Shown piece after piece: positions 44,061-56,440 of a stretch of 64,000 nucleotides of DNA; the first letter of the stretch is position 1, and each line of letters begins with the position of its first letter. The stretch lies in NCBI GenBank assembly GCA_036898135.1, contig CM072522.1, forward strand, positions 27,954,263 to 28,018,262. Direction: 5' to 3'. A model generated the notes under the pieces. The model made no database searches and was not told the origin of the DNA. It saw only the letters and a program-made list of their open reading frames with translations. The translations under genes and the position numbers were made by a program. Source of the DNA: Oncomelania hupensis. Lineage: Eukaryota > Mollusca > Gastropoda > Littorinimorpha > Pomatiopsidae.

Positions 44061-45453
44061 AATGGATAACCGTCCCAGGGTTAACCAGCAGACGCAGAAT
44101 TCGAATATGGGACAACGACGTAGTGGAGGGGTGAGTGGTCAAGCGACAGGTCCTGGCAACACGGGTGCGTCAGGAATGAACAAGTCTCATCAAAACTTCA
44201 AGGGATGTTTTAGGTGCGGAGGCCCACATTTGATGAGGGATTGCCAAAAGGCAAATGTGAATAGAAACAGACCAAACTCAAACCTAGCGTCAGCTGTTGT
44301 GAATGCGGTCAACGTGACCCAGGAACAGAAATCGTGTAATCGATGTAGTGAAGACGGCTATGAACCGAACTGTGAGTTGAAAGTGGATGGAGTAAAGGCT
44401 CAATGTATTCGGGATACAGGGGCCAGTAGCATATTGGTGGATTCAAGTTTAGTTTCCCCAAGCAAGTATACGGGCGAATACCAGAACGTGACACTTGCAG
44501 ATTCATCTGTGGTGAATTTGGAAACTCCGTTTTTCGTTGGAGAAACGCGTGTTTTGGTTTTGAAGACGCTCGTGCATCAAGTTATGATAGGAAATAGCAG
44601 AAAGATGACAGACGGGACTGAGGTCAAAGTTCCATTGTTCCCGTTGGTAGAGCAACCGGAGGAACAAGTTGTAGCACCGGTACAAACCAGGTTGCAGGAG
44701 AAGCAACAAGCACAAGCCAAGCCGTGGATTCCTAAGCAGATTGACTTAGGGCAAGTACGTCCTGAAGATCTATCTAGGGAACAGAAGGCCGACCCGACTT
44801 TAGGAAAGATTCGGGAAAGGGCAGAGCTAGGGCTCAAGCAAGAAACCCACTACGAGTGGAAGAAAGATATTCTATACAGAGTTTACTTGAGTAAAGGGAA
44901 ACCATGTAGACAAGTGGTAGTACCAGAACGGTACCGATCGGATGTGCTCAAATTGGCTCATGATACGCCTATGGCGGGACATCGAGGAGTACGCCGAACT
45001 CGCGACCGGGTATGGCGTGATTTCTATTGGCCGGGTATCTGTGGAGACGTCAAACGTTACTGTGCATCATGTGACGTGTGTCAGAGGAGCACGAGGAAGG
45101 GAGCCACGAGGAAGGTCCCGATGAAAAGCATGCCGCTCATCAGCACACCTTTCGAGCGAGTTGGGGTAGATATCATTGGTCCGATACTACCAGCGTCCAG
45201 CAGGGGTCATCGATACATATTGACCATGGTTGACTATGCCACGCGGTATGTGGAAGCGACACCTCTGAAGGATATTAGGGCAGAGACAGTGAGCGAGGCG
45301 TTGTGGGTCTATTGGACCAGGATGGGAATTCCTAAGGAAGTGATCACAGATAGGGGTACCCAATTCACCAGCGAAATCATGGAGAGAGTGAACAAGCTTC
45401 TCAACATAAAGGGATCCATACTATACCCTTTCACCCGCAAACAAATGGTTTGA
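44010..45453 (+). pseudogene. Zinc knuckle, protease and integrase (N-terminal and core) of the Gmr1-like element
   Basis: Contains a CCHC knuckle (CFRCGGPHLMRDC), an aspartic protease active site (CIRDTGASSILVDSS) and an integrase. The integrase has the HHCC zinc-binding region (HDTPMAGHRGVRRTRDRV to CASCDVCQ) and core catalytic Asp residues in GVDIIGPILPASS and VITDRGTQFTS. It lies in another frame from gag. The frame shifts again near 45425, just before the catalytic Glu. Confidence 0.88.
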
Positions 45454-46394
45454 CAGAGAAGTTCAAGGACATGATGAAGAGACTTTGTCAAGAACAACCC
45501 AAAGACTGGGACAAGTTTTTGCCAGCGTTATTATTTGCCTACAGGGAGGTACCGCAAGAAAGCTTGCAATTTTCGCCTTTTGAACTGTTCTATGGGCGTG
45601 AAGTACGAGGGCCTATGCAAGTTCTACGTCAGGTGTGGACAAACGAGGATGCAGGAGAGGAAGTGCGTTCCACGATTAGTCATATCACGGATCTCACGAA
45701 CAAAATCGAGAAAACTTGTGAGATTGCCAAGAACAACCTCAGCAAGGCAGCGCTCAGGTACACAAGGGCGTACGACAAGAAGGCCAAAGACAGAAAATTT
45801 GAGGTCGGGGACAAAGTTTTACTTTTGGTGCCCGCAAAACACAACAAGCTGCAGCTAACGTGGAAGGGTCCTTATCCAGATGTGGAGAGAGTGGGCAGCT
45901 GCAACTACAGGATCAAGATAAGGGGTCGTGAAAAACTACTACATGCGAACTTGTTGAAATTGTACGTCGAACGTGACGAAAAACAAATAGGAACGGATGA
46001 AGTACAGCCAAACGCGGTGGTTATGGAGACAGATGAGGAGGAAGTGTGCGTTGTGGTTGACGATGTGTACGATGAAGAGATGGGAGCATTAGGAATAGAT
46101 CGTTTTTCCATGCTTACTTTGCACGCAAAAGAAGGTCCCAGAGATGTGAAGATCAACCCTGAGTTGGACGAGCACAAACATGCTGAAATCTTGTCTATTT
46201 GCGACAGGAGAGAAAATGTGCTTAACCCGCTACCATTTGCGCAGGTAGAAACAGTGAAGAAGGGGGTCATTGACATGTTGGAGTTGGGGGTCATAGAACC
46301 AACAGTGTCGCCTTACAACAGCCCGATTGTGTTGGCGAAGAAAACGGATGGTGAAATACGTTTCTGTATTGACTATAGAAGCCTCAACAAGTAG
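45426..46394 (+). pseudogene. Integrase C-terminal part and start of RT of the Gmr1-like element
   Basis: Begins at the HPQTNGLTEKF motif with the integrase catalytic Glu. It continues through FAYREVPQESLQFSPFELFY and VGDKVLLLVPAKHNKLQLTW of the integrase C-terminus. After an acidic linker it enters the RT: LELGVIEPTVSPYNSPIVLA and IRFCIDYRSLNK. A TAG at 46392-46394 interrupts the RT. The direct integrase-to-RT transition in one frame fixes the domain order. Confidence 0.9.
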
Positions 46395-47473
46395 GTAGAG
46401 TTCGATTCAGAACCCATTCCGGATGTAGGCTACCACAAATCTTTGCAAAGTTGCAGAAAGCACGCTATTTGTCAAAGATAGATTTGACAAAAGGATATTG
46501 GCAGATACCAGTCAAAGAAGAGGATAAACCGAAAACGGCGTTTAGTACACCCATGGGACAGTACTGTTTCGCTTATCTTCCATTTGATATCAAGACTGCG
46601 AGTTCTATTTTCACTCGAATGATGCGCACGTTACTTGAACCTCTGAAGCGTGATGATATTGAACATTTCATTGATGACATCATCATTGCCACTGAAACAT
46701 GGGAACAGCATGTAGAGGCCATTGATGCTGTGTTGAAAAGGTTGGAGGAGGCAGGTCTTACAGCGAAACCCTCTAAGTGCTACTTTGGTTTCGGGGAGTT
46801 AGACTATTTGGGTCATCATGTGGGTGGAGGCACAGTCATGCCTGATGATGACAAAACTGAGAAAATCAGGTCAGCCAGCAGACCGATCACAAAGAAGGAA
46901 GTCAGAGCATTCCTAGGACTAGTAGGGTTCTACAGGAAATACATCAGCAACTATGCGGAAATCAGCGCTCCGTTGACTGATTTGACAAAGAAAAGTCTAC
47001 CAGAAAAAGTGGCCTGGGATGAAAAATGTGAAGCAGCATTCGTTAAACTCAAAGATTGCTTGGTGAGCAAACCAGTGTTATTGCTGCCGGACGTCAGCAA
47101 ACCATTTACTCTGAGGAGTGACGCATCAGATGTTGCAGTGGGAGCAGTTTTACTGCAAGATCAAGGGCAAGGGTTACAGCCAGTAGCCTATGCAAGCAAG
47201 AAGCTTAACCGTGCAGAGAAAAACTACTCGACCATCGAAAAGGAGTGTTTGGGAGTGGTATGGGCTGTCAAGAAATTTGAACAATACCTGTATTCAACAC
47301 ATTTCACTTTGGAGACGGACCACCAACCACTCACATATTTGCAGAAAACCAAAACGGAGAATGGTCGGCTAATGAGGTGGGCTCTCCAGCTGCAACAGTA
47401 TTCTTTCACAGTTAAAATTATCAAAGGGAAAGACAATGTTGGCGCAGACTATTTGAGTCGACTGCACTTGTAA
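46395..47473 (+). pseudogene. RT core and RNase H of the Gmr1-like element
   Basis: Encodes LSKIDLTKGYWQIPV (RT motif A), GQYCFAYLPFDIKTASSIF, HFIDDIIIATE (catalytic FIDD), FLGLVGFYRKYI and an RNase H domain (LRSDASDVAVGAVLLQ, STIEKECLGVVWAVKKF, ETDHQPLTYL). It ends ADYLSRLHL and a stop 47 nt before the 3' LTR. A frameshift lies near 46430, but from 46451 the frame is open. Confidence 0.9.
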
Positions 47474-47500
47474 AAGAATAGCTTAAACATGGATGTTTCA

Positions 47501-47520
47501 GCTCAAGAGGAGGGGCGTAA
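47501..47520 (+). promoter_or_regulatory. Polypurine tract of the Gmr1-like element
   Basis: CAAGAGGAGGGGCG directly precedes the 3' LTR, the expected plus-strand priming site. Confidence 0.65.
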
Positions 47521-49692
47521 TGTCGCGAAACGAAACGATCGCGAGTATTTTTATTTTCCAAGTGCAAATCATTATATTGTGTGCCTGTGGTAGAGTTAGG
47601 AATATGACGTCAGTTTTGGCTACGTGTCAATCGCCATTTTTTGTATTCTTGGAAAAGAATAAAATGGACGACTTTTATTGATAATTATTTTTTTGGTGTG
47701 AAAGATCGTGATTAGTACCAATAATAAAATTTTAGGGAAAGCAAAGAGGTTGTAAACTATTAATTTTATAAAATATAATATTTGAGGTGATAGTTACTTT
47801 TTTGCGTTGTGGTGTTTTCATTGGCTGTTCTAATGATGAAAGTGTGGTAGCCTAGGTGAATTGGAATTGAGGCAAAATCGGTTAGAAAAACTGTTGGAAG
47901 ATCAGTTGGGAGGAAGATCTAGACTGGACAGGGAGGATTTTACCCAAGCTCCGAGGCAACTTGTTCTATGGGATGCCAACAACAGTTTAGCTTGATGCTG
48001 AATGATGTCTGATGTGGTTGGGCCAGGAAAATGAGTTGTTCCTCAGCGTTTGATCAGCTTTAGCTGAATTCTGGAACCGCAGGGTAAATATTTTGATTTT
48101 TCTTCATTCAAGATAATTTCCCAAAGAGATTGATAAGTGTAATAATTTGTTCATTGAATATAATTATGTATTTTCCAGAGGAGAAAAATAGTTTATTCAT
48201 TGAATGCATTTGTTTTCCAGAGAAGTGAGATAGTTTGTTCATTGAATGCATTTGTTTTCCAGAGGAGTAAAATAGTTTGTTCGTTTGAATGCATTTGTTT
48301 TCCAGAGAAAGATAGTTGGTTCATCTGAATGCCAGGGCTTCTGAAATGCACTAGCCCGCTCGCCAATGGCTAGTTAAAATTGCCACGGGCTAGTTAAAGA
48401 TCAAAGTCTACTAGCCCGGCGGGCTAGTAGATGTTCTCTCTTCAGTTTGTCAATCCCCGATGAAAATAAAAACATCGGCTTGATTACGAACCGTTTAAAC
48501 TGCACAGCTCTACACGTGTGCGTTTCGCCAAGAACGATCAGTGAAGAGGGACCGTATGGGTGATGATTCATTTCATATCATTCGATAATAAGCGCATCAG
48601 GAAAAGAGGAGAAAAATATCCCTTACTGTGTCTCATTTCCTGAATTACTTGCAAGCCAAAAAAATACTCTGTATGATTGGCTCGTAGCGCGTAATATTGA
48701 TCGATATGAACCAATCAGAGAAGGCTTTACATGATCGCTTAGCTTAGTTTGTTAGCGCTTTCGGTTTAGCTATGGTAGTATGGATCGATTTGTAAAAAGA
48801 ATTGGTTCAACTTCTGCTGAATCCGATACACCGGCTAAAAAAAGCAAAACAATCGCATCAGAAAAAAAATCGAAAAGGAAAGATTTTACAGCTTATTTGA
48901 TGCTTCGCCATTTCAGCAGGGCTAGTCAAAATTCTTGCGGGCTAGTAACTTTTCAAAGTAACTAGCCCGGTGGGCTAGTTGAAAAAAAGTCTTTCAGAAG
49001 CCCTGGAATGCAGTTGGTTTTCAGAGGACTGGTGTGTTGATTAATCATAATATGTTTTTCCAAGCAGAGCCGGACCTGGAGGAGTTTAAGTTTGTATGAA
49101 AATAATTTTCATGCAAATAGCTAAGACTAGTTTTGTTCCGCAGTTGTTTTTTTGTGGTTTTATTCGTCTTGGGTTTCCGTGAAGATCTCATCTTCGAGGC
49201 TGCACTGAATTCTTCTCTGATGTCCTGTTCATGATCGGGGTAACTGATTTTACGATGGAACTGTACGTCAACGAGGGCTACAGAAGTCACTGGTGGGTCA
49301 CGGACAGCCATTAGATCTAACGGCGACATCGACGTCAAGTTCCAGCTCTGATGAACTTTTCCTGCTACTCAACTTAAACCCGATTTCTTCATTTGCCAAC
49401 GATTTCAACGAGGGCGAAAATTGGAGATAAGTTAATAAAAAAATTGAACTTTATTTTGGCAACCACGACGGAAAGTATCGCAAAATTATCGTTCCGATTT
49501 CGAGGAAAAAATAACGGAATATAATAAAATAATCGAACTTGGGAAAACGTGTTATGTGTTTGTGAAGTGTTGGAAAGAAATGGTGTATCTTAGGTTTTTT
49601 TATTGAAATAAAACCACGTTCTGGGGTAAGTCATGAAAGTCAAGGAAGTCCTTCATCGGTAGTGATCACCCAGTAACACCAGATTTGCGGCA
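47521..49692 (+). repeat. 3' LTR of the Gmr1-like element, interrupted
   Basis: About 1.49 kb of LTR plus a 673-bp insertion at 48333-49005. It keeps the CRE at 47605-47612 and the 42-bp units. Position-by-position differences from the 5' LTR are a few percent. Confidence 0.92.
48333..49005. mobile_element. Non-autonomous hAT-like element in the 3' LTR, 673 bp
   Basis: Termini CAGGGCTTCTGAAA and TTTCAGAAGCCCTG are perfect 14-bp inverted repeats. The 6-bp duplication GAATGC is at 48327-48332 and 49006-49011, and the uninterrupted site is visible in the 5' LTR. GGGCTAGT-type motifs recur about nine times near both ends. A 61-codon frame at 48780 starts MDRFVKRIGS with a basic stretch (PAKKSKTIASEKKSKRKD), resembling hAT transposase N-termini. 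So it is probably a deletion derivative. Confidence 0.85.
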
Positions 49693-49697
49693 GATGA
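49693..49697. repeat. Target-site duplication GATGA, right copy
   Basis: Identical to 40328-40332. The host gag frame continues in phase from here. Confidence 0.85.
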
Positions 49698-49741
49698 TAT
49701 GGTTAAAACTGCTGAAAGTTATCGTCTTGCTCGTCCCGGAA
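49698..49741 (+). pseudogene. Host Ty3/gypsy-type gag, segment 3
   Basis: 44 bp encoding MVKTAESYRLARPG, squeezed between the Gmr1-like element and the 2-kb TIR element. It continues segment 2 in phase. Confidence 0.75.
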
Positions 49742-50074
49742 GCGAACTTGTTTTTTCCAACTTAGTTCCAGTCACTTTCCCGAAAAGGGCAATTACCGAA
49801 GTCGAACGAAGCTCTCCGAGTCGAGCGAAGCTATCCGATGTTTTACGAAGGAATGCTGGCAGGACTACGTGAAACCACAGGCTTGGAAGTCTCGTCTTTC
49901 GTAGGCCTCAATTACATACTATATTACGTACGTATTTAGGAGTTTACAAAGACAAAAGAAAAGACTTCAGAGCCTGTGGTGAAACATCCGTGCATAAAAA
50001 TAGCCACTGCTAGATCTAATTCTATTTCGATCTGCACAGCTTCAAGCTCAAGTCGAGATTTGCATGTTGAAGCA

Positions 50075-50078
<4 letters not shown>

Positions 50079-50164
<86 letters not shown>

Positions 50165-50166
50165 TT
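50079..50166. repeat. (ATT)n microsatellite
   Basis: About 85 bp of uninterrupted ATT inside the TIR element. Confidence 0.95.
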
Positions 50167-50678
50167 ATTATGAGTAATATACTGACACAATTAGTAATAA
50201 GGAGTAAAAGTAATACATAACACATAAAGCACACATACAACGATTTCACATCTATATCAACAATAAAACCATGACAAAACTTCAAAGCGCTATGGATACG
50301 TTGATGTCCCTTCAGCACAAGGCAAAGCAAGTTTATAATGGTCTCAAAAAACAGTGATATTTTTATTGCAAACACCAAAGCAATTATTTATTTAACTAAT
50401 AATATTCTTTTTAACTGATACAGTAAATTTGTTATATGTATTTCAATTATATGTATTTTAATGAGAAACACGTATTAAAAAAATGTTGCGTGGCGGGCGG
50501 AAATTTCTATAAATCATCTGAAAACTTTGTTAAATCTATAAGAAAAAATAACCAGTAACACCATCTGAATATTTCGGGTTACACCCAACTTCAGCAAAAA
50601 CAAACAAAACGTCACTAACCATATTTACACCATTAAGCACGCACAGCAGCACACTATTCTTTTATTTTTTTAAAGTAG

Positions 50679-50682
<4 letters not shown>

Positions 50683-50747
<65 letters not shown>

Positions 50748-50768
50748 TAATAATAACAAGAAACAAAC

Positions 50769-50839
<71 letters not shown>

Positions 50840-50870
50840 CAACAACAACAACAACACACAAACAAAACAA
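50683..50870. repeat. (TAA)n(CAA)n microsatellite pair
   Basis: Two TAA blocks separated by CAAGAAACAAACAA, ending in a short CAA block. Confidence 0.95.
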
Positions 50871-50901
50871 ATAAATAAATTAAAGATTTAACTAAATAAC
50901 T

Positions 50902-50902
50902 A

Positions 50903-50962
<60 letters not shown>
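50902..50962. repeat. (CTA)n microsatellite
   Basis: About 20 CTA triplets. Confidence 0.95.
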
Positions 50963-50964
<2 letters not shown>

Positions 50965-51165
50965 GCGAAGTTGTGGTCTCGATTTTGTGGTCCTGATTCG
51001 GCTCTTTGCAGTCCGCTGGACTCTGTAAGCAATGAATAACTAATAAGCTTTTAATTTAACTCTGATCTCGAGTTGTCTTGATTTTGTGGTTCTGATTCGA
51101 CTCTTTGCAGTCCGCTGGACCCTGTAAGCAATGAATAACTAACTATTACTCTGATCTCGAGTTAT
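50965..51165. repeat. Tandem duplication, about 95-bp unit, in the TIR element
   Basis: ATTTTGTGGTCCTGATTCGG and CTCTTTGCAGTCCGCTGGAC recur about 95 bp later with few changes, followed in both by TGTAAGCAATGAATAACTAA. Confidence 0.85.
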
Positions 51166-51740
51166 TTTTTTAAAAAAATCGCTTAGCCTACTCGTCCTTC
51201 TCCGGAAATTTCAAGATTCGAATATTATAAAGTGTAGGCCTAAATATTATCAATTAGAACAGATATAGTTTATACATTTATTTACGTATAAAACAAACAA
51301 TACAGGTCTAATAATTATATTCAGCTAGTGAGGTTCTTCGCTGCGCGGAGACTGACTTATAATATAATAATGTAGATTAAGCCTATGTATACTGTATAAC
51401 AGTGTCTACTTGGTTCTAGGCAGGAAATGGGCAATGCTATTATTAGCCTTTACTGCTGAGAACTAACAAAATGCAAATCAAGGAACGCAACTATTAAATA
51501 TTGTCGATAATAATTATGCTCATATTATGCTCATATTAACAAAGTATACCGTTGCGAAATGCTAAATCTGTGTAAATCGAACAGAATGAGAAGCAACAGC
51601 GATCATTTTTAATGTCAGCTAGTCGTAGTCATGCAAGCATCATTTCGTAACACATCGGAGAGCTTCGTTTGACTTCGGTGATTGCCTTTTTGGGCGAATG
51701 ACTGGAACTAGGTTGGAAAAAACAAGTTTGCGTCCCGGAA

Positions 51741-52506
51741 AGAACTTAGCACGCAATTCTCGCGGTGGTTACTCAAACTACCGGGGTCGCGACTATGGGA
51801 GAAATCGTGTTTTTGTTTTTAAAGACCAAACACACTCAGATTCAAACCAAAAGGTCGAAGGTCGTTTAGATCAAACTCGGGGATCTTACAGTCGTGGACG
51901 TGGAGGTGGTTCATTTTACTCCCGTTTTGATAATTGCCCTCTTTGTGATGGTAAAGGTTATTGTCCCAGGCAATTTCTTCTTCGAAACAGTCAAAACCCT
52001 TGCCCTGTTTGCAACATTGGTGGTCATGCTAGAAGAACTTGTCCCTGTGTTGTAAAAAAGCCACAGCTTCAGATGATAAGAATAATAAATCAAGCTCGCG
52101 TTGTGCAGTTGTCCCTGTAGACTCTGAAGTTGTTTGCTCTGTTTTTGATCAGAGAGCTCGTAACTTGCATTTAGAAGTTGGTTCTGTAAATTCTACTGCT
52201 TGCTCAGTTCTGCGAGACACAGGTGCTAGCTAGCATTTGTGGTGTTTGAAAACGTTTGCTTTCTGATGAGCAGTATGTACCAGGTACTATTCGTTGTAAA
52301 CCTTTTAATGGAGAGATCAACATCTACCAACAGGCTAAAGTTGTTGTTTCATGTCCATATTTTGTTGGAGAGTTGGTTTGTTGTGTTCTTGAGATCCAGT
52401 TGCTGACTTGATTGTAGGAAATATTCCAGGTTTGATTGTCCAGCAGACCCAAGAGACCCAAGCTGCTGCTGCTGATGTTCCTGTTGCTGCTGTAACTACT
52501 CGTGTT
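51741..52506 (+). pseudogene. Host Ty3/gypsy-type gag end and protease, segment 4
   Basis: Resumes the host gag in phase after the TIR element (KNLARNSRGGYSNYRGRDYG, an Arg/Gly-rich region). It has a CCHC knuckle (CPVCNIGGHARRTC), then the protease active site VLRDTGAS followed by a 4-bp duplication TAGCTAGC that breaks the frame. Later blocks include ADLIVGNIPG and AAVTTR. Integrase, RT and RNase H of this host element are absent. Confidence 0.8.
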
Positions 52507-52507
52507 C

Positions 52508-53740
<1,233 letters not shown>

Positions 53741-53744
53741 CACG

Positions 53745-53914
53745 TTTTGCCTAATCTCAAGATGAATTTTACTTTGCATATACATTAGCTGTTTGTTTAT
53801 AATTTAATGTCTTTTAAAGATGTACTCCATTTTTGTAAAACGCTTGTGAGTGTGAATGAGTTTGAGAGCTAAGGGCAAACTTTTAGTTTAAAAATAAAAA
53901 CAAATAGTATTCTT

Positions 53915-54000
<86 letters not shown>
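53745..54000 (+). mobile_element. L2-like 3' end with (TTC)n(TTA)n tail
   Basis: A third, more diverged copy of the GAGAGCTAAGGGCAAAC and TTTTAGTTT ending, followed by (TTC)n from 53911 and (TTA)n to 53999. Confidence 0.6.
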
Positions 54001-54790
54001 GAAACTTTTTTATTTCTTTTAAATTTAAGTGAATAATATTAAAACAATGCATGTATATGTGTGTATTTTCCTATTCACTCTAAATAACGGAAGTGGGGCA
54101 AAAGTACGTAAATATAATCAATATACGTATAAGTGGATAGTAGATGTTGCATCGTGTTATTATTTGATGTGTCAGCACTTTTATCAACTTCTGTTTTTGT
54201 TTTCATTTGTTTACATTCTCTCTCTTCCTCTTTCTCCATGTTGTCTCTTTTATTAATACTCTCTCTTTTCCTCTAACTGTTGTGATTACCTAGCTTGCAT
54301 TCATCATATTAACTGGAAACTGCACACAACCATCACCATATGATCATTTACATCATACATGTATCTTACGCACTTTTAAAATAATTCCATAATCTTATGA
54401 ATCATTATGAATAATAATACATATATTTATATAGCGCACATATCTAAAAAAAAATGTGCATCAGTGTATGAATAACATGTAAGGTGCTGGGAAAATACCA
54501 AATGAATAAGTAAATAGTTGAAATGAGCAAAACACACAAACAAAACAGACCTTCCCACAATCTCCTGTCAGAGGGGAAATGGTACTAGAGGTGGTGGGGA
54601 TTAATCAAACGCACAAAAAAGTCTTAAAAAGAATTAACAGCAATTGATTGCTCGTTTATAACACAGCTGAATGCTTAGTGGTTGATCTTGTCACGCATGT
54701 ACAGCCTACATTGATTTCAACTGCTACTGTGTAATGCAGTGTCCTATTTTTCATTTATCGTCGTCATTTTTATTTAAGCTCTAAAATAGC
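54001..54790. other. No supported gene
   Basis: AT-rich intronic sequence with no recognised protein or element boundary. Confidence 0.4.
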
Positions 54791-54794
54791 AACA

Positions 54795-55076
54795 TCAGTG
54801 GCGTTTGCACATACATTTTAATCTTTCTCTTGTCATTAAGCACTTCCCAGAAGAAAAAGAAATCTTTGCATGTATCCCGAAAGCGAAAGTGAACGCACAA
54901 CGAACAGAAGTTGACAGTTCAAGCTCAAACCGAAACCGGTTACTACCGACGGAGGTTATAGTGTCAGTAAGAGAATCTAGCTTCCCTGAAGTGATCATGG
55001 AGTTGACCATTTTACCGACCTTGAACGGGTTTGAAAATAGAGCATATTTCTTATTTTGTTTGTTTGCGCGAATCAC
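54795..55076 (-). pseudogene. Possible LINE ORF1/gag-like fragment
   Basis: The minus frame contains YALFSNPFKVGKMVNSMITS and TSVGSNRFRFELELSTSVRC, resembling the start of RNA-binding ORF1 proteins of non-LTR elements, in which a NPFKVGK-type block is followed by a beta-alpha fold. The match is by impression only. The plus-strand frame over the same bases is an alternative. Confidence 0.25.
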
Positions 55077-55109
55077 TGCTAAAATGAAGGGAGACGCATC
55101 ACAGGCATA

Positions 55110-55890
55110 GGCGCTCGGGTATCAAGATACAAGCGCATGTAGTGTACAAGTAGGTCAAGTTCTCATCGATGAGAAATCTTTTTTTTTTTTAGAACAGAGC
55201 CAGTTGTTTAGTTGCACACAGGGTCCGGGTTTGACGTGCATTACGAGAGTTTAAAAATAGAGCACTGCCAGCAAAGATTTAGCTGCACACTTAGCAAAGC
55301 TTAATATATGCTGGTCTTAGTATTAAATCTGCTGTCCACTTTCAATGTTTTATCAATATGTAACGAAAGGGGTTTATATCAAGAAACTGCGTGTATGCGT
55401 GCGTGAATATTCTGCGTGTTCTCCCGTCTCACACTCCCTAACTATCAAGAATTCTTTTGTTGCCACACCCCCTTTTTATTACTAGAAAATAAACAAGAAT
55501 CAACAAAGTTTACACAAGTACATACAACTCAATCAATAATATGGAAAACATATAAGTAGTTTTGTACTCACGTACTTTGTAGAAATAATCCGTGAATTTT
55601 ATCATTCACAAACACACACACAAATTCCAGTCAGATAATCCGGGATGTAATTCACTATTCACAAAAACCACCAATAAAGTCCAGTCTCCAACGACAGAGA
55701 GAGTGTTACCCCCAAGAGTTACGGATGTTAGGATTCACTGTGTCTTCCTTTTTGTTTCTAATCTCTGTCTCTGTCTATATACTATCTTCCGTTCCTCTCA
55801 ATTTCTCCTTGTCCTTTTCTCTATCTATCCCAGGCTGATACTCTCTCCACCGTCACCTTCTCCACCCTCAATCTCCCTCTGTCGCCGTTA
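55110..55890. other. No supported gene
   Basis: Intronic DNA without recognisable elements. Confidence 0.35.
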
Positions 55891-55920
55891 TTGCTGCTGC
55901 TGCTGCTGCTGTTGCTACTG

Positions 55921-56090
55921 CTGCTGACGTGGCAGTGGTTGCCACTGCTGCTGAAGTGGCAGTGGTTGCTACTGCTGCTGATGTGGCAGTGGTTGCTACT
56001 GCTGCTGATGTGGCAGTGGTTGCTACTTCTGCTGATGTGGCAGTGGTTGCTACTGCTGCTGATGTGGCAGTGGTTGCTACTGCTGTTTCT
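55921..56090. repeat. 27-bp minisatellite, about six units
   Basis: Units of GTGGCAGTGGTTGCTACTGC plus TGCTGAT, with few variants. In one plus frame it encodes VAVVATAAD repeats, but this is unlikely to be coding. Confidence 0.93.
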
Positions 56091-56119
56091 TCTCCGTCGA
56101 CTTCTTTGGTTTCTTCCCT

Positions 56120-56440
56120 GGCTCCTTCTTTATGCTTCCACCCTTCTTCCTCCTCGGCTACTTCTTCCTCTTATCCTTTCGTGTTCCGTTCCTTCTTCTT
56201 CCTCTGCTTCCTCTCCTTCTCCTTCTTCTTCTTGAGCTTTGTCTTCGTCTTGACTTTCTCCCTTTTCTTCTTCTTCTCCTTCACTTCTTCTTCTTCTTTT
56301 TCTTCTTCTCCTTCTTCTTCTTCTCCTTGAAGGTTCGCCGCCTTCCTCTTCTCTTCCCTTTTCTTCTCTTCTTCTTGAAGGTTCGTCGCCTTCTTCTTCT
56401 CTTCTCTTCTTCATGAAGGTTCGTTTCCTTCTTCTTCTCT
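56120..56440. repeat. CTT/TCC-rich low-complexity tract
   Basis: Strongly strand-biased polypyrimidine run. GAAGGTTCG-TCGCC blocks recur at 56330, 56380 and 56415. The Arg/Glu-rich minus frame is an artefact of composition. Confidence 0.9.

Larger units (their letters stand above)
40333..49692 (+). mobile_element. Complete LTR retrotransposon with Gmr1-like domain order
   Basis: A 9.36-kb element with LTRs 40333-41822 and 47521-49692 (TGTCGCGAAA start, GCG-CA end), flanked by GATGA. Internal order is gag, zinc knuckle, protease, integrase, reverse transcriptase, RNase H. Protein motifs are of Ty3/gypsy type, but integrase precedes RT as in Ty1/copia, the arrangement known from the Gmr1 group. 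The coding region has a few frameshifts and stops, so this copy is inactive. The 3' LTR is longer only because of a hAT-like insertion. Confidence 0.92.
49742..51731. mobile_element. Non-autonomous TIR element, 1990 bp, 9-bp TSD (Mutator-like)
   Basis: Flanked by GTCCCGGAA at 49733-49741 and 51732-51740. Long inverted termini of about 120-130 bp start GCGAACTTGTTTTTTCCAAC on the left and GCAAACTTGTTTTTTCCAAC read inward from the right. They differ by point changes and an 18-bp duplication in the left arm. The 9-bp duplication and long TIRs fit Mutator-like elements. The interior has no transposase and holds (ATT)n, (TAA)n and (CTA)n tracts plus a tandem duplication. A related terminus is at 63869-64000. 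Confidence 0.82.

Noticed and set aside
55929..56330. 133-codon ORF with VAVVATAAD repeats
   Set aside because: It is a minisatellite read through into a polypyrimidine tract. The opposite strand gives an equally long Arg/Glu frame, so composition explains both.
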